The notes under the pieces: generated by a model | The model's database searches: none | What the model was told of the DNA's origin: nothing | Seen by the model: the letters and a program-made list of their open reading frames with translations, nothing else | Assembly: GCF_002008315.2 (NCBI RefSeq) | Contig: NZ_MVDG02000001.1 | Coordinates: 2,170,001-2,234,000, forward strand | From: Arthrobacter sp. KBS0703 | GTDB lineage: Bacteria; Actinomycetota; Actinomycetes; Actinomycetales; Micrococcaceae | Length of the DNA stretch: 64,000 nt | Reading direction: 5' to 3' | Shown: positions 55,552-63,163 of the stretch, in pieces | Numbering within the stretch: position 1 is the stretch's first letter | Layout: every line of letters begins with the position of its first letter | Translations under genes and position numbers: made by a program

Positions 55552-56085
55552 GTGAAGGTCATTGGAACGCCCGTGCCTGCACGCCTAGGCCTGCTGGCGG
55601 CCGGAACGGTATTGCTGGCGGTGTCGGCGTGCAGTGCGCCGTCGCCGGGCTCCGCTCCGTCCCCCGAAGCTTCGGCTTCCACCTCGGCATCAGCACAGGT
55701 GAGCACTACGGCGCCTCCGAGTCCGTCGGCCTCACCCGGCACCTCGGCAGCAGTGGGAGCGCTCGTTGCAGGATTCCCGCAAAAGCTCCTTCCGGTCATG
55801 CCCGGGGCCAAGATCGTCGCCAGCAGTTTCGATAAGTCCACCTCCCCCGCAACGGTCGCCTTGGTGGGTTCCATCGCTGCCAAGCCGGCCGCCGTCGTCG
55901 ATTTTTATACCAAAGCGCTGGAGGCGCAGGGCTTCAAGCCGGTCCCGGGCAACACGGTGGGGACGGTGGCCTCCAAGGACTTTGTCCGAACCGGAAACGA
56001 AACCGTCAACATTGCGGTTCCCGAGATTGCCGGGGTATCCACCTTCACTATCGGCGCCAACGTGGCTCCCGAGTCCGTCAAGTGA
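55552..56085 (+). CDS. Putative lipoprotein, function unknown
   Basis: 177 residues. The signal peptide has a hydrophobic core (RLGLLAAGTVLLAVSAC) and a lipobox-like AVSAC, so Cys24 should be lipidated after LspA cleavage. A Ser/Pro/Ala/Thr-rich linker of about 50 residues follows, and then a compact domain (VAGFPQKLLPVMPGAKIVASSFDKSTSPATVALVGSIAAKPAAVVDFYTKALEAQGF to VNIAVPEIAGVSTFTIGANV). AGGAGG lies 8 nt before GTG 55552. The stop overlaps the GTG of the polyprenyl synthase gene (GTGA), so the two are coupled. The function is not known. Confidence 0.85.
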   Translation: MKVIGTPVPARLGLLAAGTVLLAVSACSAPSPGSAPSPEASASTSASAQVSTTAPPSPSASPGTSAAVGALVAGFPQKLLPVMPGAKIVASSFDKSTSPATVALVGSIAAKPAAVVDFYTKALEAQGFKPVPGNTVGTVASKDFVRTGNETVNIAVPEIAGVSTFTIGANVAPESVK

Positions 56086-57176
56086 CCGTGGCAGAGCAGC
56101 TGCGCGATGAGCAGACAGCCTTTGTTGCTGCCGTCGCGGGACGACTCACCGACTTCCTGACCACAAGGCAGTCCGTGATGGCATCGATCTCCCCGGACAT
56201 CGATCCCATCATGGGCTCGATCTCCAACCTCGTCACCGGGGGCAAGAGGCTCCGGGCCCTCATGTGCTACTGGGGATGGCGGGGCGCCGGCGGACCGGCG
56301 TCCGCTGTCGACGTCGTCACCGCCGGCGCGGCACTTGAGCTCTTCCAGGCCGCCGCCCTCATCCACGACGACATCATCGACCGGTCCGACACCCGGCGGG
56401 GCGGCCCCAGCGTCCACCGCAGGTTCATGCAGCTCCACGAGGCGCAGGGCTGGGCCCTGGACAGCGAACGGTTCGGTCATGCGGCCGCCATCCTTGCCGG
56501 CGACCTGTGCCTGTCCTTCAGCGAGGAAGCCTTTACGGAGATCGGCGAGCATGCCGCATCCGGGAGCAGGGCGAGGCTGATCTTCAACCTCATGCGGGCC
56601 GAAGTCATGGCCGGGCAGTACCTGGACATCCTGGAAGAGGTGGCGGGCCCGGTGCGGGACCGCGCCGGCGCCGTCAGCAGGGCCCAGTCGATCATCCGCT
56701 TCAAGTCGGCCAAGTATTCCACCGAGCATCCTCTCGCCCTCGGTGGTGCACTGGGCGGAGCCTCGGACGAACTGCTGCGGGGCTATTCGGCCTTCGCCCT
56801 TCCGCTGGGAGAGGCCTTCCAGCTTCGCGACGACGTCCTGGGCGTTTTCGGTGACCCCGTCACCACGGGGAAGCCCGCCGGCGATGACCTCCGCGAAGGG
56901 AAACGGACCGTCCTGGTGGCGTTTGCGCTGGACCTGTCCACGCCCGAGGAGTCCGCCTTCATCGACGCGAGGTTGGGCAGCCCCGACCTGAGCGACGAGG
57001 ACGTGGCGGAGATCCGCAGGATCATTGCGGACTGCGGGGCGTTGCAGGCAACGGAGACCCTCATCGGGGACTTCGGCGCCGCCGCGTTCGCGGCCCTCGA
57101 AATCCTGCCCCTGGAGGACCTGCCGAAGACGGCGCTGCGCAAGCTGGCCGAAGCAACGGTGAGCCGGGCCGCCTGA
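56082..57176 (+). CDS. Polyprenyl (geranylgeranyl-type) diphosphate synthase
   Basis: Isoprenyl chain elongation from IPP and allylic diphosphates. It has 364 residues. The first Asp-rich motif DDIIDRSDTRRGGPSVHRRF is at about 95 and the second LRDDVLGVFGD at about 250. In the first motif the residues just before it are bulky (AAALIH), as in medium-chain enzymes. The product length is not decidable by eye. It corresponds to idsA2 (Rv2173) in the M. tuberculosis order. It is translationally coupled to the lipoprotein gene. Confidence 0.9.
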   Translation: MTVAEQLRDEQTAFVAAVAGRLTDFLTTRQSVMASISPDIDPIMGSISNLVTGGKRLRALMCYWGWRGAGGPASAVDVVTAGAALELFQAAALIHDDIIDRSDTRRGGPSVHRRFMQLHEAQGWALDSERFGHAAAILAGDLCLSFSEEAFTEIGEHAASGSRARLIFNLMRAEVMAGQYLDILEEVAGPVRDRAGAVSRAQSIIRFKSAKYSTEHPLALGGALGGASDELLRGYSAFALPLGEAFQLRDDVLGVFGDPVTTGKPAGDDLREGKRTVLVAFALDLSTPEESAFIDARLGSPDLSDEDVAEIRRIIADCGALQATETLIGDFGAAAFAALEILPLEDLPKTALRKLAEATVSRAA

Positions 57177-57182
57177 GCGGCC

Positions 57183-57232
57183 AGCCGCTGCTGGCCCGCG
57201 TCGATTTCCGACGCGGGCCAGCAGCAGCGGCT
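57183..57232 (+). terminator. Long hairpin after the polyprenyl synthase gene
   Basis: AGCCGCTGCTGGCCCGCGTCG (arm to 57203) pairs with 57209-57232 apart from one extra CAG in the second arm. No T run. Confidence 0.65.
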
Positions 57233-57285
57233 ATAAGGAGCAGGGTTTACTGGTCCGGATATCGGACCGGTACTACCGCCCCGGG

Positions 57286-57639
57286 CTACCAGGCCAGGGA
57301 CTGGGCCCTGCGCCGGATTTCGGTCTTCCGGCCCTCCCGAAGGGCATCAATCGGCCGACCCCGGAGTGATTCATCGGGAGTGAAGAGCCAGGTGATCAGT
57401 TCTTCGTCGGAATAGCCGGCGTCCGCCAGCACCACAATCGTGCCCTTGAGGCTTTCCACGGCGTGCCCGTCCTGGATGAACGCCGCCGGGACGGACCTGA
57501 TACGGCGCTCGCCAACCCTCAGCGCCGCCAGCGCGCGCTCATCGAGCAGCCCGTGGACTTTGGTAATGGAAACATCCAGCAATTGGGCGACGTCGGGCAG
57601 CGGCAACCAGTCGCCAACAAGGCTTTCTACAGTACTCAC
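57286..57639 (-). CDS. Rv2175c-family DNA-binding protein
   Basis: 117 residues. A winged helix-turn-helix at the start (SLVGDWLPLPDVAQLLDVSITKVHGLLDERALAALRVGERRIRSVPAAFI) and the conserved rest (GYSDEELITWLFTPDESLRGRPIDALREGRKTEIRRRAQSLAW). In M. tuberculosis the homologue is a substrate of PknL, whose gene neighbours it. Here the PASTA kinase at 59318 is one gene away, separated by the LysM gene. GTG 57639 lies in a divergent arrangement with that gene. Confidence 0.92.
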   Translation of the reverse strand: MSTVESLVGDWLPLPDVAQLLDVSITKVHGLLDERALAALRVGERRIRSVPAAFIQDGHAVESLKGTIVVLADAGYSDEELITWLFTPDESLRGRPIDALREGRKTEIRRRAQSLAW

Positions 57640-57796
57640 GGGTCAAGGTTGCCACGGCGGGCGCCCGCGCGCCTAGTCGGAGAGCCACGTCGGTGCGTTT
57701 CAACCACTTTCCGGCCACGACACACCCAGATACCCTGACTTTCTGCACGTCGGCCGTTTCTTGTGCTATCCGCGAAATCGTGAGAGATTCTCATAG

Positions 57797-57846
57797 GTCA
57801 CATTTGTAACAGCATTAACTCAAGTAACATTGGTATCAATAGTCAC
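57797..57846 (+). promoter_or_regulatory. Six-copy 9-bp-period GTNAC array, MtrA-type operator
   Basis: GTCAC (57797), GTAAC (57806), TTAAC (57815), GTAAC (57824), GTATC (57833) and GTCAC (57842) start exactly 9 nt apart. Four match GTMAC and two have one change. MtrA of actinobacteria binds loosely conserved 9-bp direct repeats of this type in front of cell-wall hydrolase genes, and the gene below is one. A TATCAA hexamer within the array (57834-57839) may be the -10. AGGA at 57881-57884 lies 8 nt before ATG. Confidence 0.72.
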
Positions 57847-57892
57847 ACTGGCCTGACCGACAGCATTCGCCGCTGAGAAGAGGATCTTTCCC

Positions 57893-59215
57893 ATGACGAC
57901 GACCCGCTCACCCAAGCAGCCTCCCCGGCCGAGCTTGCCCATGATTGCGGCGACGACGGCAACGCTGCCCGCCGTCATGCTCTCCTCCCTTGCTGTTGCC
58001 CAGCCCGCAGCCGCGGAATCCCGGCCCAGCGCCATTCCGGCCACGCTCGCCGCCGCCATCCAGGCGCAGGCCGCAGCAGTGAAGGCCGGCATCATTCCCG
58101 CCGCTTCCGTTCCGGCAGCGATTCCGGCCGGCCTGCAGCCCGCACGCGTGACCCCTGGCGCTCATACGGTTGTCCGTGGCGACACGGTGAGCGGCATCGC
58201 CGGGCGTTACGGACTCAGCACTACGGCTGTGCTCAAGCTCAACCATCTGAAATCAAACTCCGTGATCTACCCGGGCCAGCGGATCAAGCTGACAGGCACC
58301 GCCGCGCCGGCCAAAAAGGCCGCTGCAACGGTTGCACCCGCCAGCACGAGCCGGACCTACACAGTGAAGTCCGGGGACACCCTGGGCGGCATCGCTGCGC
58401 GGCACGGCGTCAAGCTCTCCCAGGTTCTCGGCTGGAACGGCCTGAAGCTTGCTTCCGTTATCTATCCGGGCCAGAAGATCCGGATCGGGGCGGGCGTGGC
58501 GGCGTCACCGGCCGCCAAACCAGCAGCAAAAGCGGCTGCCACGCCGTCAGGTTCCTATGTCATCAAGGCCGGGGACACGTTGTCCGGCATCGCGTCCAGG
58601 CACGGCGTGCGGCTGGCCGACATCCTGTCGGCGAACCGGCTCAAGGTGACCAGCGTCATTTACCCCGGGCACAAGCTCGTCATCCCGGGAAAGTCGTCCG
58701 CCATCCAGCCGGCGTCGAGTGTGACACCGCTGGTGCCCAGTTCCTTCCTCGGGTTCACGTACCCGGCCGCCGTGGTCAGCTCGGCCAACAAGAACAAGGC
58801 GCTGCTGAACGCCTCGCCGGTCCCCTCCCTGGCCCAGATGCAGTCCATCGTGGCTGATACGGCCCGCCGGATGGGAGTGGATCCCGCGCTTGCCCAGGCC
58901 TTCGCGTACCAGGAGTCCGGATTCAACCAGCGCGCGGTATCCCCCGCGAACGCCATCGGGACGATGCAGGTCATCCCGTCGTCGGGCGAGTGGGCATCCG
59001 ACCTTGTGGGGCGCAAGCTCAATCTGCTGGACCCGTATGACAACGCGACCGCCGGCGTAGCCATCATCCGGCAGCTGATCCGAACCAGCAAGAGCGTGGA
59101 TTACGCGATCGCCGGCTACTACCAGGGCCAGTACTCGGTCAGCAAGCACGGCATGTACTCCGACACGAAGAACTACGTCGCAGCCATCAAGGCGCACCGC
59201 AAGACCTTCAGCTAG
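57893..59215 (+). CDS. Secreted LysM and lytic transglycosylase-like cell-wall protein
   Basis: 440 residues. A signal-like amino end: basic, then hydrophobic, ending near AVAQPAAAES. Three LysM repeats bind glycan strands: HTVVRGDTVSGIAGRYGLST (about 91), YTVKSGDTLGGIAARHGVKL (about 156) and YVIKAGDTLSGIASRHGVRL (about 221), each closing with a VIYPGxK/R motif. A carboxy SLT domain follows (DTARRMGVDPALAQAFAYQE, with catalytic-type Glu in YQESGFNQRAVSPANAIGTMQV). It resembles a resuscitation/transglycosylase hydrolase that cleaves peptidoglycan glycan strands. ATG 57893 has a ribosome site (AAGAGGA). It is probably under MtrA control. Confidence 0.88.
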   Translation: MTTTRSPKQPPRPSLPMIAATTATLPAVMLSSLAVAQPAAAESRPSAIPATLAAAIQAQAAAVKAGIIPAASVPAAIPAGLQPARVTPGAHTVVRGDTVSGIAGRYGLSTTAVLKLNHLKSNSVIYPGQRIKLTGTAAPAKKAAATVAPASTSRTYTVKSGDTLGGIAARHGVKLSQVLGWNGLKLASVIYPGQKIRIGAGVAASPAAKPAAKAAATPSGSYVIKAGDTLSGIASRHGVRLADILSANRLKVTSVIYPGHKLVIPGKSSAIQPASSVTPLVPSSFLGFTYPAAVVSSANKNKALLNASPVPSLAQMQSIVADTARRMGVDPALAQAFAYQESGFNQRAVSPANAIGTMQVIPSSGEWASDLVGRKLNLLDPYDNATAGVAIIRQLIRTSKSVDYAIAGYYQGQYSVSKHGMYSDTKNYVAAIKAHRKTFS

Positions 59216-59258
59216 CCTCCTGGGCCGGGCGTCCTGATGCCGGGCTGAGGATAACGAT

Positions 59259-59294
59259 ACGGGTCCGGATCGCATGTTGGTTCGGACCCGTTTC
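59259..59294 (+). terminator. Terminator hairpin after the LysM gene
   Basis: ACGGGTCCGG (from 59259) pairs with TTCGGACCCGT (59281-59291), followed by TTCC. Confidence 0.6.
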
Positions 59295-59305
59295 CGTGCA
59301 GCAAT

Positions 59306-59311
59306 TAGTAT
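59306..59311 (+). promoter_or_regulatory. -10 hexamer TAGTAT, predicted leaderless start of the PASTA kinase gene
   Basis: TAGTAT, 6 nt, then GTG 59318. Confidence 0.6.
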
Positions 59312-59317
59312 CTTAAG

Positions 59318-61539
59318 GTGCAGGAAAACGTGTCGGACACCCTCGTTGGCTCCCTGGTAGATAATCGCTACCAGGTCAATTCGAGGTTGGCGAGGGGCGG
59401 GATGTCCACCGTCTACGTCGCCACGGACCAGAGACTGGACCGGGATGTGGCGCTGAAGGTCCTCCACCCGCACCTGGTGAACGACGGCAATTTCCTGGAC
59501 CGGCTGGCCCGCGAGGCGCGGGCCGCCGCGAAGCTCTCCCACCCGCACGTGGTGGGCGTCCTTGACCAGGGATATGACGGACACACGGCCTACCTTGTGA
59601 TGGAGTACATCAAGGGCCACACGCTCCGGGACGTCATCAATACCAAGGGTGCCCTGTCCCCCCGGCTCGCCCTCGCCCTGATTGACCCGGTGGTCGAAGG
59701 GCTCGGAGCCGCCCACGCGGCCGGCCTCATCCATCGTGATGTGAAGCCCGAAAACGTCCTCATCGCCGACGACGGCCGGATCAAGATCGGCGACTTCGGC
59801 CTGGCCAGGGCGGTGACTGCGAACACGAGTACCGGCGCCCTGATCGGCACCGTGGGCTACCTTTCGCCTGAGCTGGTGCTCGGCAAGCCCGCCGACGCAC
59901 GCAGCGACATCTACTCCACCGGCATCATGCTGTTCGAAATGCTGACGGGCCGCCAGCCCTTTGACGGCGAGGTTCCCATTCAGGTCGCCTACCAGCACGT
60001 CAACTCGACGGTCGGACCGCCGTCGGGGTTGGTTCCCGGCCTGGCCGGCGAAGTGGACGAGCTTGTGCAGTGGTGCACCGCCAACGACCCCGAGAACCGG
60101 CCCGTGGATGGAAATGCGCTCTTGGCAGAGCTGCGGCACATCCGGACCAACCTTTCGGACGCCGAACTTGACGTGCAGCCGCCTGCTGCCGCCGTGTCTC
60201 TTATACACATCTCGTTGCGTCCGCCGCGGCCGCGGGTTTGGCCCCTGCGGCGCGGGGCATGGAGACGCATCCCCTGCCGGACCGAATGCCGTCCCTGGGG
60301 AACCACACCGAACTGCTGTCCCCTGTACAAATGCCGTCCGCGCAGGTGCCCACAACGCAAATGCCCCCTGCACAGGGCCGCGGCGGACAGGGTCCCTCAG
60401 TTCAGGGTCCTGCAGGTCAGGGTCCTGGTGTCCAGCGGCCCACGGAAATCATCTCGCACACCAGTAACCCGACAGCGGTCTTCCCCCAGTCCCGGCAGCT
60501 GCCGCCCGGGTTCGCGTTCGAACCGGGCGAGGCGGAAGGCCCCACTCCCGCCGCCTTGAGCAAGCGGGAACTGCGGAAGCTGGACCGCGACGATCAAAAA
60601 GCCCGGGCGCGCGCCGCAGCCACTCCGGTCCGCACGCTGCGGGAGGGCAATTCCAGGCGTCGCGGAGCTCTCTGGATCGTGATACTGATCATCGCGGCGC
60701 TCCTGGCCACGGGTGCCGGCTGGTTCTTCGGCATGGGGCCAGGCTCCCCCGGCACGGTGCCAGCGGTGGCAAACAGGACCGTCGCGGAGGCCCAGGCCCT
60801 CCTCAGGTCCGCCGGCTTCCAGTCCAGCACCCAGGATGTGTTCGACGACGACGTCAGGGCGGGTCTGGTAGTGGGCTCTGAACCCACCGCGGGGACGGAG
60901 ATCAGAAAGTTCCAGCCGGTTTCGCTGTTCGTGTCCAAGGGCCCCCAACTTTTCCCCCTGCCGCAGCTGGCGGGAAAAACGCTCGACGCCGCCAAGAGTG
61001 AACTTAACCGCGCCGAGATGGCCCTGGGCAAAATCACCGAAAAATTCGACGAACAGGCGGCGGCCGGCACGGTCCTTGGCCAGACGCCGGCATCCGGGAC
61101 CGCAGTCAAACACGGCACGCCCGTAGCACTGACGGTGTCGAAGGGCCCGCAGCCCATTCCGGTTCCGGACGTCCGCGGCGAGGACCAGAGCGCGGCTTTC
61201 AGGGCGATCGAGGCGGCCGGGCTGAAGGCAGTGGTGGCCGAAGAAACCGTCAATGACAGGAACGTCCCCAAGGGCGCCGTGGTGAAGCAGGAGCCGGCCT
61301 CCGGAACACTCACCCGGGGACAGACCGTCACGCTGACGATCTCCGAGGGACCAAAACTTGTCAAGGTGCCGAACTACATCGGAAAGCAGGTGCGTGACGC
61401 CCGCGAGGCCCTGGAGAAACGCGGCTTCGAGGTCCGGGTGAACAACATCCTGGGCGGATTCTTCGGCACGGTGCGTGACCAGGATCCCGTGGACACCGAG
61501 GTGCCTGAGGGGTCCGTCGTCACGCTCACGGTCGTTTAG
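59318..61539 (+). CDS. PASTA-domain serine/threonine kinase (PknL/PknB-like), interrupted by half an adapter
   Basis: Membrane receptor kinase sensing muropeptides or lipid II. Kinase domain: glycine loop (LARGGMSTVYVA), ATP Lys (VALKVLHP), HRDVKPEN at about residue 140, DFG at about 157 (KIGDFGLARA), and SPE of the activation segment (GYLSPELVLG). After the adapter at 60195-60212 the frame changes and continues VASAAAAGLAPAARGM through a Gln/Pro-rich juxtamembrane segment, a helix (WIVILIIAALLATGAGWFF) and four PASTA repeats (repeats end KGPQLFPLPQLAG, KGPQPIPVPDVRG, EGPKLVKVPNYIG, then TLTVV). GTG 59318 is leaderless-like. By position it matches PknL (Rv2176), but the four PASTA domains resemble PknB, so the gene name is left open. 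Confidence 0.9.
60195..60212. other. Half mate-pair adapter (artefact) in the PASTA kinase gene
   Basis: 18 of the 19 bases of CTGTCTCTTATACACATCT (first base changed), without the partner half. It causes a frame change in the kinase juxtamembrane region. Confidence 0.93.
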
Positions 61540-61558
61540 CCGGCTCCGGGACGGCTCC

Positions 61559-61596
61559 CCCGCTGACGCCGCATAAACGGCGCAGGCATCAGCGGG
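61559..61596. terminator. Hairpin between convergent kinase and DAHP synthase genes
   Basis: CCCGCTGA (61559-61566) pairs with TCAGCGGG (61589-61596), with an inner CGCCG/CGGCG stem. No T run. Confidence 0.5.
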
Positions 61597-61672
61597 AGGC
61601 ACAGAGCGGGAACGCTATTTCAGCAGCGACTCAACGGCAGCCATCCGACGCCGGGAATCTGGTGCCGTGAAT

Positions 61673-63094
61673 CTAGTGCCGTGTAAGGGCGCCAGCCACG
61701 AGGAAGGCCATCTCCAGCGACTGCATGTGGTTCAGCCGCGGGTCGCACACCGACTCGTACCGGTCCAGGAATGCTTCCTGGTCGATGGGGTCGGCACCGC
61801 CGAGGCACTCCGCGACGTCGTCACCGGTCATCTCGACGTGGAGGCCGCCCGGCACGGTCCCGAGGGCATGGTGCACCTCGAAGAACCCGCGGACCTCGTC
61901 GATGACGTCGTCGAAATTACGGGTCTTGTAGCCGTTGGGCGAGGTGACGGTGTTGCCGTGCATCGGGTCGGTGACCCAGAGGACCTGCGCACCGGAAGCG
62001 GTGACTTTTTCCACGACGGCGGGGAGCTTTTCGCGGATGTTGCCCGCACCCATGCGGGTGATGAAGGTGAGCCTGCCGGGCTCCCGTTCCGGATCCAGTT
62101 TGTCGATGAGCCTCAGGGCGTCGTCCCCGGAGGTGGTCGGACCCAGCTTGACGCCGATGGGGTTGCGGACGCGGGACAGGAAGTCGACGTGCGCGTCGTC
62201 CAGCCCGCGGGTCCGTTCACCGATCCAGAGGAAGTGCGCCGAGGTGTCATAGGGAAAGCCTGTCCGCGAGTCGATGCGGGTCAGGGCCCGTTCGTAGTCG
62301 AGCAGCAGTGCCTCGTGGCTGGCATAGAACTCCACGCGCTTCAGCGCCTCGAAGTCAGCGCCGCAGGACGCCATGAACTTGATGGCGCGGTCGATGTCCC
62401 GTGCCAGGGATTCGTAGCGCGCGTGGGCAGGGTTTTCCGTGAAGCCCTTGTTCCACTGGTGGACGAGGCGCAGATCCGCGAAGCCGCCCTGGGTGAAGGC
62501 GCGGATCAGGTTCAGCGTGGAAGCGGACGTGTGGTACGCCCGAAGCATCCGGCTGGCGTCGTGGCCCCTGGACTCGGGAGTGAAGTCGTACCCGTTGACG
62601 ATGTCCCCGCGGTACGCGGGCAAGGTCACGCCGTCGCGGGTCTCATCATTCGAGGAACGGGGCTTGGCAAATTGCCCGGCCATCCGGCCCATCTTGATGA
62701 CCGGCATCGCGGCGCCGTACGTCAGGACAACCGCCATCTGCAGGATGGTCTTCACCCGTGCGCTGATCTTGTCCGCGGTCGCGTCGCCGAATGTCTCGGC
62801 ACAGTCACCGCCCTGGAGCAGGAACGCTTTGCCCTGGGCTGCGGCCGCGAGGCGTTCGCGGAGGATGTCCACTTCACCGGCGAACACGAGGGGTGGAAGC
62901 ACCGAAAGTTCCTTGACGGAGGCGTCGAAAACGTCCCTGTCCTGCCAGCTCGGCTGCTGGGAAACCGGAAGGTCCCGCCAGTTGTCGAGTCCCGGATAGT
63001 TGGCTGCACCGCTTTGTGAGGTGCTGGTCAGGGAAGAGGCAGGTTTTGCAGATAGCTCAGTCACACTACTAAGAGTAGTTGCCGCAACCGGCAT
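61673..63094 (-). CDS. aroG: Class II 3-deoxy-7-phosphoheptulonate (DAHP) synthase
   Basis: First step of the shikimate pathway: PEP plus erythrose 4-phosphate. It has 473 residues, the class II (plant/actinobacterial) length. Motifs: WQDRDVFDASVKELSVLPPLVFAGEV, AFLLQGGDCAETF (Cys metal ligand), KMGRMAGQFAKPRSSN, WIGERTRGLD, GVKLGPTTSGDD and WVTDPMHGNT (His/Asp metal site). ATG 63094 is used; GTG 63064 is an alternative that has TACTCT 5 nt upstream and would give 463 residues. Class II enzymes in mycobacteria form a complex with chorismate mutase. Confidence 0.94.
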   Translation of the reverse strand: MPVAATTLSSVTELSAKPASSLTSTSQSGAANYPGLDNWRDLPVSQQPSWQDRDVFDASVKELSVLPPLVFAGEVDILRERLAAAAQGKAFLLQGGDCAETFGDATADKISARVKTILQMAVVLTYGAAMPVIKMGRMAGQFAKPRSSNDETRDGVTLPAYRGDIVNGYDFTPESRGHDASRMLRAYHTSASTLNLIRAFTQGGFADLRLVHQWNKGFTENPAHARYESLARDIDRAIKFMASCGADFEALKRVEFYASHEALLLDYERALTRIDSRTGFPYDTSAHFLWIGERTRGLDDAHVDFLSRVRNPIGVKLGPTTSGDDALRLIDKLDPEREPGRLTFITRMGAGNIREKLPAVVEKVTASGAQVLWVTDPMHGNTVTSPNGYKTRNFDDVIDEVRGFFEVHHALGTVPGGLHVEMTGDDVAECLGGADPIDQEAFLDRYESVCDPRLNHMQSLEMAFLVAGALTRH

Positions 63095-63163
63095 CCGGAC
63101 ACCCGATCTGTCATCGACCCCGCGCCCGGCGTCACAGAGGTATCCGCGCCGGGCCTGTACCGC

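Noticed and set aside
467..60212. The dispersed palindrome as a new repeat family, Tn5-like insertion or CRISPR-like element
   Set aside because: It is identical to the Nextera mate-pair junction, shows no target-site duplication, carries no cargo, and disrupts essential genes (dcw genes, sucB).
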